Shown: in pieces, positions 1 to 6,064 of the stretch
Layout: each line of letters opens with the position of its first letter
Position numbering within the stretch: the stretch's first letter is position 1
Assembly: GCA_022708585.1 (NCBI GenBank)
Contig: JAKIYJ010000064.1
Coordinates: 1 to 7,626 of the forward strand
Origin: Bacteroidota bacterium
Lineage (GTDB): Bacteria > Bacteroidota > Bacteroidia > Bacteroidales > JAKIYJ01
Direction of reading: 5' to 3'
Length of the DNA: 7,626 nucleotides
Translations under genes and position numbers: made by a program
Notes under the pieces: model-generated
Database searches by the model: none
The model's input: only the letters and a program-made list of their open reading frames with translations
What the model was told of the DNA's origin: nothing

Positions 1-1019
1 CTGTGCAAAGAATTGCACAAAATGAAAGTAACAGACTTCTTAATATGGAAAAGGAACTTGAAAATGTTATTATAGGACAGGACGATGCTATTAAAAAAGT
101 TGTAAAGGCAATACGTCGTAATCGTGCTGGCTTAAAAGATCCTAATAAACCAATAGGAAGTTTTATTTTCCTTGGTCCTACAGGTGTAGGTAAAACATAT
201 TTAGCCAAAGTGCTTTCAAAATATCTTTTTGATTCAGATGATGCTTTGATAAGGATAGATATGAGTGAATACATGGAAAAATTTGCTGTATCAAGACTGG
301 TAGGAGCTCCTCCGGGCTATGTTGGTTACGAAGAAGGTGGACAACTAACCGAAAAAGTACGTCGTAAACCTTATTCCGTTGTTTTATTAGATGAAATTGA
401 AAAGGCTCACCCTGATGTTTTTCATCTACTTCTTCAACTACTCGATGATGGCCAATTAACTGACAGTTTAGGACGAAAAATTGATTTTAAAAATACTATT
501 GTTATCATGACATCAAATATAGGTTCAAGGCAATTAAAGGACTTTGGACTCGGTGTCGGTTTTAATACTACTGCCAAATCATCTAATAAAGCCGGATATG
601 CACGCAGTGTTATTGAAAATGCTTTACATAAAACTTTTGCTCCCGAGTTTCTTAACCGTATTGATGATGTTGTCATTTTTGAATCTCTTGAAAGAACTGA
701 TATACATAAAATTATTGATCTTGAACTAAAAATATTGTTCAACCGTATTGAAAATATGGGATATAAACTTGAAGTTTCGGTAAAAGTTAAGGATTTTATT
801 ATGGAAAAAGGCTGGGATGCTGATTTTGGCGCTCGACCACTTAAAAGAGCCATTCAAAAATATATAGAAGACCCATTGGCAGAAGAATTAATAAAAAATA
901 CCTTCAATAAAAACGATATCATTAAAATAGATTTTGATAACGATATACAAGAAATAAAAATTTATAAAGATAAAAAAACTAATGTTCCAGATAAAGTTAA
1001 AAAAAATGCTAATAAATAA
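1..1019 (+). CDS. clpC: ClpC, ATP-dependent Clp protease ATPase subunit, C-terminal half (5' partial)
   Basis: This is the second AAA+ module (D2) of an HSP100 unfoldase, which threads substrates into the ClpP peptidase in the cytoplasm. Numbering from the codon at 3: Walker A GPTGVGKT 58-65, pore loop GYVGY 105-109, Walker B VVLLDE 126-131, sensor-1 TSN 170-172, arginine finger in FLNRID (R219), sensor-2 GARPLKR 276-282, then the C-terminal D2-small domain. The gene is cut by the window edge. The GTG at 3-5 is an internal Val of the family motif (T)GIPVQRIAQ: bases 1-2 (ct) fit the end of a CCT Pro codon, so it is not the start. ClpC is preferred over ClpB for two reasons. The VGF tripeptide at 185-187 sits where ClpA/ClpX/ClpC carry the ClpP-docking loop, and the PVQRIAQ and GRKIDFKNT wording is ClpC-like. 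No ClpP gene is in view. A lysine-rich tail closes the protein. The next gene converges on it. Confidence 0.95.
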   Translation, partial: VQRIAQNESNRLLNMEKELENVIIGQDDAIKKVVKAIRRNRAGLKDPNKPIGSFIFLGPTGVGKTYLAKVLSKYLFDSDDALIRIDMSEYMEKFAVSRLVGAPPGYVGYEEGGQLTEKVRRKPYSVVLLDEIEKAHPDVFHLLLQLLDDGQLTDSLGRKIDFKNTIVIMTSNIGSRQLKDFGLGVGFNTTAKSSNKAGYARSVIENALHKTFAPEFLNRIDDVVIFESLERTDIHKIIDLELKILFNRIENMGYKLEVSVKVKDFIMEKGWDADFGARPLKRAIQKYIEDPLAEELIKNTFNKNDIIKIDFDNDIQEIKIYKDKKTNVPDKVKKNANK

Positions 1020-1029
1020 AAAAATATAT

Positions 1030-1162
1030 TGTATCGTCCTAAAAAAGTTTACAGTTTAATAACTAAATCCTGGTATAAATTTACTGTTAATTTTTAATCC
1101 TGAAATAAGTTTACTTTTTTTATACATTTTTGTGTGCAAACCTGTTTTAGGAAGAGATATCA
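1030..1162. mobile_element. Possible transposon-end remnant or MITE with imperfect terminal inverted repeats
   Basis: Most of the clpC-MATE gap (1020-1207) is organised as an imperfect inverted-repeat unit of 133 bp. The left end begins TGTATCG at 1030 and runs into TCCTAAAAAAGTTTAC (1037-1052). The right end, read on the minus strand from 1162, begins TGATATC and runs into TCCTAAAACAGGTTTGC (1152-1136). Against the best internal copy (1098-1114) the right-hand box matches 13 of 17 bases, and all four differences are transitions. A TAT trinucleotide flanks both ends (1027-1029 and 1163-1165), but in such AT-rich DNA that is weak support for a target duplication. There is no open reading frame inside. 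Several ~20-bp transposase-binding repeats near an end are known from the IS21 family, so a solo end or internally deleted derivative is possible. The assignment to any IS family is inference. Confidence 0.4.
1037..1114 (+). repeat. Three direct repeats, consensus TCCTGAAATAAGTTTAC, about 30-bp period
   Basis: The copies are at 1037-1052 (16 nt, one base shorter), 1068-1084 and 1098-1114, so repeat starts are 31 and 30 bp apart. The second and third copies match at 17 of 20 bases when the flanking aa and t are included. TCCT at the 5' end and TTTAC at the 3' end are the same in all three. The spacers differ, so this is a set of spaced binding-site-like boxes and not a simple tandem duplication. 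They lie just after the clpC stop, between convergent genes, where a promoter operator is unlikely. A fourth copy is inverted at 1136-1152. Confidence 0.65.
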
Positions 1163-1207
1163 TATTATTGTTAATATTAATAACAGGATAATAAAAACAG
1201 TCAACAA

Positions 1208-2569
1208 TTATGAATTTTCTGAAATTACAGATTCATTTTTTAAATACTTCAACTGAAAGATTAGGACTAATGAAGTTAATATTGTAGAACTTATATCGGC
1301 TGTGGGAGCTCCCAGCCAAACACCTTTTAATCCCCAAAAATTTGGTAATATCAAAAGAGCGGGGATAAGAAATAAAATTTGACGTGAGAGTGAAAGGAAT
1401 ATTGAAATTTTAGCTTTTCCGATAGATTGGAAAAAACTGGAAGTAACTATCTGGAAGCCAACGATAGGTAGTGCTGCAAGATTTAATTTAATACCAGTTA
1501 TGGAGAGAGCAATTAATTCTTTGTTGGTAGTAAATGCTGAAACAATTATTCTGGGGAATAGATGTATGAGCAAAAATCCTATGCAAGTCACATAAGTTGC
1601 TGTTTTTACAGTTAATTTAAAAGTTTTCAAAACTCTTTGTATGTGATGAGCCCCATAATTATAACCGACAATAGGTTGCATTCCCTGATTTAATCCTACA
1701 ACTATCATTACAACGAGATTGGCAATACTGTTAATAATTCCAAAAGCTCCTATTGCATAATCGCCTCCATATTTTTTTAAACTTATATTAACTATTGAAA
1801 CTACGACACTGCTACATATTAGCACCAGAAAATTAGACATTCCTATTGATACTATATCTTTTATTATAGATATTTTTAACTTGAAATACCCTGGTAAAAA
1901 ATGGACAAAACTTTCACTTTTTGAAAAATGTATTATAGTTAAAACTGTGCCTGTTATTTGGGCACAAACTGTTGCTAATGCAGCTCCTCTTATGCCCCAA
2001 TGAAAAACAAAAATAAAAAGAGGAGCGAGCAAAAGATTAACTCCTACTGTATAAAGAGTTATTATCATTGCTTTTTGGGGGTAACCTGATGCACGTATAA
2101 TATTGTTAAGACCCAGATAAAGATGTCCAAACACATTACCAATCAAGATAACCTGCATATATTTTTTCGCAAAAGGCAAAGTATCTTTACTTGCTCCAAG
2201 AGAATATAAAATTGGTTCAAGAAAAATAAAAGTAAGCGAACTGACGATAATAGCCAGAATAATATTTAGCATAAAGGCATTGCCCAGAACTTTTGTTGCC
2301 TCTTGTCTATTATGCTGCCCCAATCTTATTGAAACCATTGCACTGGCACCAATTCCCACCATTGATCCAAAGGCAGCCGTAATATTCATAAGAGGAAAGG
2401 TTAATGCAAGCCCTGAAATTGCTAAAGCTCCAACGCCATGACCTATAAAAATTCGCCCTATAATATTATAGAGCGAAGTAGCAACGGTTGCTATTATTGC
2501 AGGTATAGAATATTGTAATAGTAGTTTGCCTGGTTTCTCAACACCTAACTCTCCTGTGGTACTTTTCAA
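1208..2569 (-). CDS. MATE family efflux transporter, MepA-like
   Basis: A 453-residue inner-membrane protein with the hydrophobic pattern of the 12-helix, two-lobe multidrug/toxin extrusion (MATE) antiporters. Family landmarks are the N-terminal ELGVEKPGKLLLQYSIPAI (7-25), SLYNIIGRIFIG (32-43), ALTFPLMN (55-62), NIIRASGYPQKAM (156-168), WGIRGAALATV (191-201) and GLNQGMQPIVGYNYGA (292-307). MATE proteins export cationic drugs or metabolites against Na+ or H+. The substrate cannot be read from sequence. The start is TTG at 2569-2567: the frame is open upstream to a stop at 2650-2648 with no ATG, GTG or other TTG, and the next in-frame ATG is residue 61, which would remove the first helix. Odd point: the Asp usual in the TM1 motif NxxDxxFIG is Gly38, and the Asp of the common NxxLDP motif is Ala182. 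It is divergent from the MscS gene, and its promoter is probably the box at 2627-2620. Confidence 0.93.
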   Translation of the reverse strand: MKSTTGELGVEKPGKLLLQYSIPAIIATVATSLYNIIGRIFIGHGVGALAISGLALTFPLMNITAAFGSMVGIGASAMVSIRLGQHNRQEATKVLGNAFMLNIILAIIVSSLTFIFLEPILYSLGASKDTLPFAKKYMQVILIGNVFGHLYLGLNNIIRASGYPQKAMIITLYTVGVNLLLAPLFIFVFHWGIRGAALATVCAQITGTVLTIIHFSKSESFVHFLPGYFKLKISIIKDIVSIGMSNFLVLICSSVVVSIVNISLKKYGGDYAIGAFGIINSIANLVVMIVVGLNQGMQPIVGYNYGAHHIQRVLKTFKLTVKTATYVTCIGFLLIHLFPRIIVSAFTTNKELIALSITGIKLNLAALPIVGFQIVTSSFFQSIGKAKISIFLSLSRQILFLIPALLILPNFWGLKGVWLGAPTADISSTILTSLVLIFQLKYLKNESVISENS

Positions 2570-2592
2570 TTCTAATCTAACTTGTTTATCTT

Positions 2593-2616
2593 TTATGTAC
2601 TTTTTTATGTACTTTT
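2593..2616. repeat. Perfect 12-bp tandem duplication TTATGTACTTTT
   Basis: TTATGTACTTTT occurs twice back to back, at 2593-2604 and 2605-2616. Only the second copy is followed by G, which completes a TACTTTTG box. The duplication lies directly upstream of the palindromic promoter and may have been the event that shaped it, or it may act as a regulator site. Confidence 0.7.
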
Positions 2617-2627
2617 GTGCAAAAGTA
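2610..2627. promoter_or_regulatory. Palindromic bidirectional promoter core of the MATE/mscS divergent pair
   Basis: The 18-mer TACTTTTGTGCAAAAGTA has two perfect 8-bp inverted arms, 2610-2617 on + and 2627-2620 on -. Each arm matches the Bacteroidota -7 consensus TAnnTTTG followed by a T or C. The plus arm would start transcription near 2623, about 70 nt before the mscS ATG. The minus arm would start near 2614, about 45 nt before the MATE TTG. TTGTTT at 2582-2587 is a weak candidate -33 for the plus direction; I see none for the minus direction. The symmetry could also be a regulator operator. The rest of the gap (2570-2696) is plain AT-rich sequence. Confidence 0.55.
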
Positions 2628-2696
2628 TATTTTAAAACTTTATTTATTTAAAAATATTTTGTTAATTTACAGCTAAATTTTAAATTCTTATTATTT

Positions 2697-3557
2697 ATGC
2701 AATTAATCAAATTATTATCATTCTTCGATGAGAAACTTTTACCATGGGTGTTAAGTCACGGTATAAAAATATTTATCATTATTATACTTGCTTACATAGT
2801 ATGTATAATTTTAAAAAAAATAATTATAAAAACCGTTAGAATTGCAGTAAAAAGAGATAAATATTCATCTGTTGAAGATGAATTAAAAAGAGAGGAGACA
2901 TTAACACGAATCTTTGTGGGTATAATTAATACAATTATTTGGCTTATAGCTTTTATGATGATATTGCGTGAACTCAATATAGAAATAGCACCTATACTTG
3001 CTGGTGCTGGTATAGCCGGTATTGCAATTGGCTTTGGGGCTCAATATATTATAAAGGATGTTATTACGGGTTTTTTTATCATTTTAGAAAATCAATACAG
3101 AATAGGCGATGTCGTAAAATTTGGCGATATAGATGGAACAGTTGAAGATATTAGTATTAGAATGACCACTTTACGTGATGCAGACGGTATTGTTCACCAT
3201 ATTCCTCATGGCGAAATTAGAGTTGTTTCAAATCTTACAAAAGGTTTTGCAAGAGTTACTTTAAATGTTGGGGTTGATTATTCTTCTGATATTGATAAAG
3301 TTATTGAAATAGTTAATAAAACAGGTCAACAACTTTCAGATGATATTGAATGGAAAGATAAAATTATTAGTCCACTTCAATTTGTAAGGGTTAATGAATT
3401 TGCAGATTCATCTATCATTATTAGAATTTCGGGTGAAACAATTCCTCATAAACAATGGGAAGTAGGAGGGGAGTTTCGCAAAAGATTAAAAATTGCTTTT
3501 GATAAAGAAGACATTGTAATACCTTATCCTCATATAGTGATTCATTCTACAAAATAA
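2697..3557 (+). CDS. MscS family small-conductance mechanosensitive ion channel
   Basis: A 286-residue inner-membrane channel that opens under membrane tension and releases solutes on hypo-osmotic shock; as a family it works as a homoheptamer. TM1 is roughly 22-40 and TM2 72-92. The pore helix TM3 starts in the Ala/Gly-rich stretch LAGAGIAGIAIGFGAQ (101-116), then IIKDVITGFFII (118-129) with the family's kink and amphipathic half. A Sm-like beta domain follows (GDVVKFGDIDGTVEDISIRMTTLRDADG, about 137-164, and IPHGEI 169-174). The C-terminal alpha/beta cage domain ends in the expected IVIPYPHIVIH (273-283). The size matches minimal E. coli MscS-type channels (286 residues) and not the large MscK/YbiO types. 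The ATG at 2697 places a short amphipathic helix before TM1. No Shine-Dalgarno is visible. The promoter is probably the plus arm of the palindrome at 2610. The 3' end meets the convergent protease gene 3 bp away. Confidence 0.95.
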   Translation: MQLIKLLSFFDEKLLPWVLSHGIKIFIIIILAYIVCIILKKIIIKTVRIAVKRDKYSSVEDELKREETLTRIFVGIINTIIWLIAFMMILRELNIEIAPILAGAGIAGIAIGFGAQYIIKDVITGFFIILENQYRIGDVVKFGDIDGTVEDISIRMTTLRDADGIVHHIPHGEIRVVSNLTKGFARVTLNVGVDYSSDIDKVIEIVNKTGQQLSDDIEWKDKIISPLQFVRVNEFADSSIIIRISGETIPHKQWEVGGEFRKRLKIAFDKEDIVIPYPHIVIHSTK

Positions 3558-3572
3558 AATCTATTTTATTTT
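3551..3572. terminator. AT-only palindrome at the convergent gene junction, possible bidirectional terminator
   Basis: AAAATAAAAT (3551-3560) and ATTTTATTTT (3563-3572) are perfect inverted 10-mers separated by CT. The mscS stop TAA (3555-3557) lies in the left arm. The protease stop TAG (3563-3561, minus) spans the spacer and the first base of the right arm. T-rich sequence follows on the plus side (to about 3583). With no GC pairs the hairpin would be weak, so termination is only an inference from position and symmetry. Confidence 0.4.
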
Positions 3573-5294
3573 AATTATTTTTTTAGAAAAATTCTTGTTC
3601 TCTGAAATGATATTTAATATATAAATACCTTTTGAGAGATTGTTTAAGTTACTGATATTTAAAGAATTAAATCCTGATACCAATTGAAAATATTCGGTTT
3701 GATGTACTAATTTACCTGCCAGATTAAATATTTTAAATTGAATTGCATGTGTATCGACCGATGAGAATACAATATATAATTTATCTATAAATGGGTTGGG
3801 GAATATATTAACATTTTCATCCTCGTCAATATTGTAAATTTTTTTATTTGATAAAATAAGAAAAGCTGCTGCAAAATTAGGTATTCCATATCCAAGGAGT
3901 GCATCAGGGTTATTATATTGGGAAGAGCTTTGTTTAATAGCCTGTATAATTTCCATATTATTTGATGCAAGGTTGGATTGCCATAAACAAGCAGAAGCTC
4001 CTGCTATAACAGGAGATGAAAAAGAAGTGCCATTACCTGCTGAAACATTATTTCCACCCGACATAGAAGCCACCCATGTTCCAACTCCCTGTGCGCACAC
4101 ATCAGGTTTTATTCTTCCGTCACTGGTTGGACCGACCGAACTGAAATAAGCGTAATCTCCATAAGGATCTACTGCTCCAACAGTCAGTATGCTATCAGCA
4201 TCAGCTGGAGTTCCAATGTAATGCCATGGTTCATTTGCCGAATTTCCTGCACTGTTGACAATCAGAATTCCTTTACTTGCAGCAATGTCAGCAGCTATGC
4301 TAACTAAAGCTGTATTACCGTCAAGGTCATTATAAGTATGATTTTGGAGGGAATCATCAAAGATTGTATATCCAAGAGATGAGTTAATAATATCAGCTCC
4401 AACAGAATCGGCAAATTCAGCGGCAACAGCCCAATTACCTTCTTCAATCAAGTATTCAGAATTTGCATCTTCTGAACGGAGCAACCAATAATTTGCCTTA
4501 GGAGCAGTACCTATAAGTTTGCCTGGAATATTTCCACCCATAATCGAGAGGACCATCATACCATGGCTACTTTCATTAAAAACATTATTTCCAGGTTTAA
4601 CAAAATCGCGTGTACCCAATATTTGTCCATTTAACCACAAACTGTCAAATACTGCCATTGTATCAGCATTCCAGAAGCCTGCATCCAATACTGCTATTGT
4701 CATTCCTTCACCTCTGAACCCCAAATCATGCAGATAATCACAGGCTATCATACAAACCTGATTTTCGGCAAATCCATAATTATAATTACCAACAGATTTT
4801 TTCTTCAAAACAGGAATATTAAATTTTGAGATTTTATCATTATTATCTGTAAAAATTACATCAACACTATTGGTATTTTTCTCTTTTTTCTTTTTATGAA
4901 TTGTGGTAGCATAAGCAACTTTTCTCACATTTTTTACAAAAGGAAGAGAATAAATTTTATTAAGAGCCAGACTATCGTTCGTTTCTATAGTAACAAAATT
5001 AAACCATTTAGACCAGTTAATTATTGTAACGCCTGTTTTCCTGATACTGTCAATATAAAAAGGATTAACAGGCAAATCGTTTTGCTGAAACGATATACCA
5101 TATTTTATTCTTCTGTCAATAGATTTTTGTGAAAGAAATGCAGAAGGATTTGAAAGAGAATATGGAGAATTATTTTTGTCGGTCAACATTATCCAATATT
5201 TTTCAGGTGCAACCTGAGAATAAATAGAAGTGTAATACAGGGAACATAAGACAAAAAACAGAGTTTGTGAAATTTTTACGAGTTTCATTTTCAT
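3561..5294 (-). CDS. Secreted subtilisin-like serine protease (S8) with T9SS C-terminal sorting domain
   Basis: A 577-residue exported peptidase. A Sec signal peptide occupies about 1-27 (hydrophobic TLFFVLCSLYYTSIYSQ). An N-terminal region of about 30-130 carries FLSQKSIDRR (53-62) and DLPVNPFYI (73-81), as in other Bacteroidota S8 proteases, and is probably a prodomain. The peptidase domain, about 175-480, has a full catalytic set: Asp204 in IAVLDAGF, His244 in SSHGMMVLS, oxyanion Asn351 in NSAGNS, Ser424 in NGTSFSSP. The last ~80 residues form a type A T9SS sorting domain: IFPNPFIDKLYI (497-508), the KIFNLAGKLV beta strand (521-530), SKGIYILNI (554-562) and a lysine-rich end. T9SS cargo is exported across the outer membrane and the tail is normally cleaved, leaving the enzyme secreted or surface-attached. 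A second ATG two codons in is an alternative start. It begins on the base after the upstream lipoprotein stop, so the two are almost certainly one transcript. The substrate is unknown; the mature part has Cys181, 185, 400 and 436. Confidence 0.94.
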   Translation of the reverse strand: MKMKLVKISQTLFFVLCSLYYTSIYSQVAPEKYWIMLTDKNNSPYSLSNPSAFLSQKSIDRRIKYGISFQQNDLPVNPFYIDSIRKTGVTIINWSKWFNFVTIETNDSLALNKIYSLPFVKNVRKVAYATTIHKKKKEKNTNSVDVIFTDNNDKISKFNIPVLKKKSVGNYNYGFAENQVCMIACDYLHDLGFRGEGMTIAVLDAGFWNADTMAVFDSLWLNGQILGTRDFVKPGNNVFNESSHGMMVLSIMGGNIPGKLIGTAPKANYWLLRSEDANSEYLIEEGNWAVAAEFADSVGADIINSSLGYTIFDDSLQNHTYNDLDGNTALVSIAADIAASKGILIVNSAGNSANEPWHYIGTPADADSILTVGAVDPYGDYAYFSSVGPTSDGRIKPDVCAQGVGTWVASMSGGNNVSAGNGTSFSSPVIAGASACLWQSNLASNNMEIIQAIKQSSSQYNNPDALLGYGIPNFAAAFLILSNKKIYNIDEDENVNIFPNPFIDKLYIVFSSVDTHAIQFKIFNLAGKLVHQTEYFQLVSGFNSLNISNLNNLSKGIYILNIISENKNFSKKIIKIK

Positions 5295-5981
5295 TTAATA
5301 ATTAAAATAAACTTCCTTAGCAGTTAAGGTATAGTCTAAACCTTTTTTTATTATACCGGTAATTTTCTTTTCGAGATGCAAATATTTTTTGTAAACAAGT
5401 CCAATATTACGTGCATATATTTCGGCAGCATAATCGGTATTTATCAATGTAGAATCATCTTTTTGCAACACAGTTAATGTTGAATCAAAGTATAAATATT
5501 TATTTGCATAAGGTTCATCCACCGAAATGTATTTATAGATTTGTTCTCCTTCTGTATTATATGCATTGCCATTCCATTTTTTAAATTTTTTAACGGGGAA
5601 GGAGAGTTTTATATATCTAATATTTTCTTCAACAACTTCGGCCGTATATTCGGTCCGTATCGAATGCCAGACATGTTTAATTTGCCAGGGAAGTGTGTCA
5701 TTATTTCTTTTGTAAATTTCGATTCTTTGGCAGGTTCTACCGCTATTATCAATAAATTCAGATTCAAAGTAATGTTTTACTTCGAAAGAAAAAGTATCAA
5801 CAGTACCAGTAAAATCATTGTAAACAATAGAATCAACATCATAAATAATATAATGACTGATATTTACAGGGAAATAAGTATATCCGAAATCAATATGTTC
5901 AGGAACAACTTCTTTTTTACAGGAAGTAAAAAATATAAAAGTTAAAGTTATGAACGATAATATAATTTCTTTTTGTATCAT
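5295..5981 (-). CDS. Predicted lipoprotein of unknown function, partner of the T9SS protease
   Basis: A 228-residue protein with a lipoprotein signal: basic start, hydrophobic IILSFITLTFIFF (6-18), then TSC with Cys21 as the lipidation site, followed by KKE. It is therefore expected to be membrane-anchored, in the inner leaflet of the outer membrane or at the surface; the acidic surface-export signal seen in some Bacteroidota lipoproteins is not obvious after Cys21. The remainder is rich in aromatic and beta-strand-like segments: YFPVNISHYIIYDVDSI (36-52), GRTCQRIEIYKRNNDTLPW (81-99), LSFPVKKFKKWNGNAYN (126-142), SVDEPYANKYLYFDSTL (153-169), GLVYKKYLHLEKK (194-206). I do not recognise a named domain; similar 'FP...Y..Y.VDSI' lipoproteins occur in Bacteroidota. 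The stop TAA (5297-5295) abuts the protease ATG (5294-5292), zero spacing. It could be a chaperone, inhibitor or anchor for the protease, but that rests only on the gene pairing. Confidence 0.85.
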   Translation of the reverse strand: MIQKEIILSFITLTFIFFTSCKKEVVPEHIDFGYTYFPVNISHYIIYDVDSIVYNDFTGTVDTFSFEVKHYFESEFIDNSGRTCQRIEIYKRNNDTLPWQIKHVWHSIRTEYTAEVVEENIRYIKLSFPVKKFKKWNGNAYNTEGEQIYKYISVDEPYANKYLYFDSTLTVLQKDDSTLINTDYAAEIYARNIGLVYKKYLHLEKKITGIIKKGLDYTLTAKEVYFNY

Positions 5982-6005
5982 TATTTAAATGTAACAGACA
6001 CAAAA

Positions 6006-6013
6006 CAAAATTA
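6006..6013 (-). promoter_or_regulatory. Candidate -7 box (TAATTTTG) for the lipoprotein-protease pair
   Basis: On the minus strand TAATTTTGT matches TAnnTTTG followed by T, with the box about 25 nt upstream of the lipoprotein ATG. The predicted start site near 6000 would leave a leader of about 20 nt. No convincing -33 TTG lies at the expected distance, and such AT-rich DNA produces this motif by chance fairly often. Confidence 0.35.
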
Positions 6014-6021
6014 ATAAATAA

Positions 6022-6036
6022 TCTTCAATATGAAGA
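6022..6036 (-). terminator. Possible weak terminator after mnmA
   Basis: On the minus strand TCTTCA-TAT-TGAAGA forms a 6-bp stem with a 3-nt loop, about 30 nt after the mnmA stop. It is followed by the U-rich run TTATTTATTAATTTTG. The stem has only two GC pairs. Its place between mnmA and a candidate promoter supports two transcription units, but read-through is quite possible. Confidence 0.3.
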
Positions 6037-6064
6037 GAATTTGTTCATTTAGTTATTTACGATT

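Noticed and set aside
3..5. GTG as the start of the clpC reading frame
   Set aside because: It is the Val codon of the conserved GIPVQRIAQ stretch before the D2 AAA+ module; the gene enters from outside the window.
1..1019. Identification as the disaggregase ClpB
   Set aside because: A VGF ClpP-docking tripeptide is present at residues 185-187 and the motif wording is ClpC-like. ClpB lacks the ClpP loop.
1141..1187. CCTGTT/AACAGG inverted repeat and TGTTA/TAACA hairpin as a clpC or MATE terminator
   Set aside because: The stems are 5-6 bp, one with a 35-nt loop, and neither has a following T-run of normal length. This is not better than chance in AT-rich DNA.
2652..2662. TATTTTG as a second mscS promoter
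   Set aside because: It is one base short of TAnnTTTG and lacks an upstream TTG. The palindromic box at 2610 fits better.
4519..5945. Plus-strand open frames opposite the protease and lipoprotein (4519-4737, 4896-5132, 5541-5945)
   Set aside because: They lie antisense to well-supported genes, show no recognisable domain, and have composition expected of the reverse complement.
3561..5981. A subtilase-based peptide maturation cluster
   Set aside because: There is no precursor peptide, no modification enzyme and no dedicated transporter; the protease carries a T9SS tail typical of secreted degradative enzymes.
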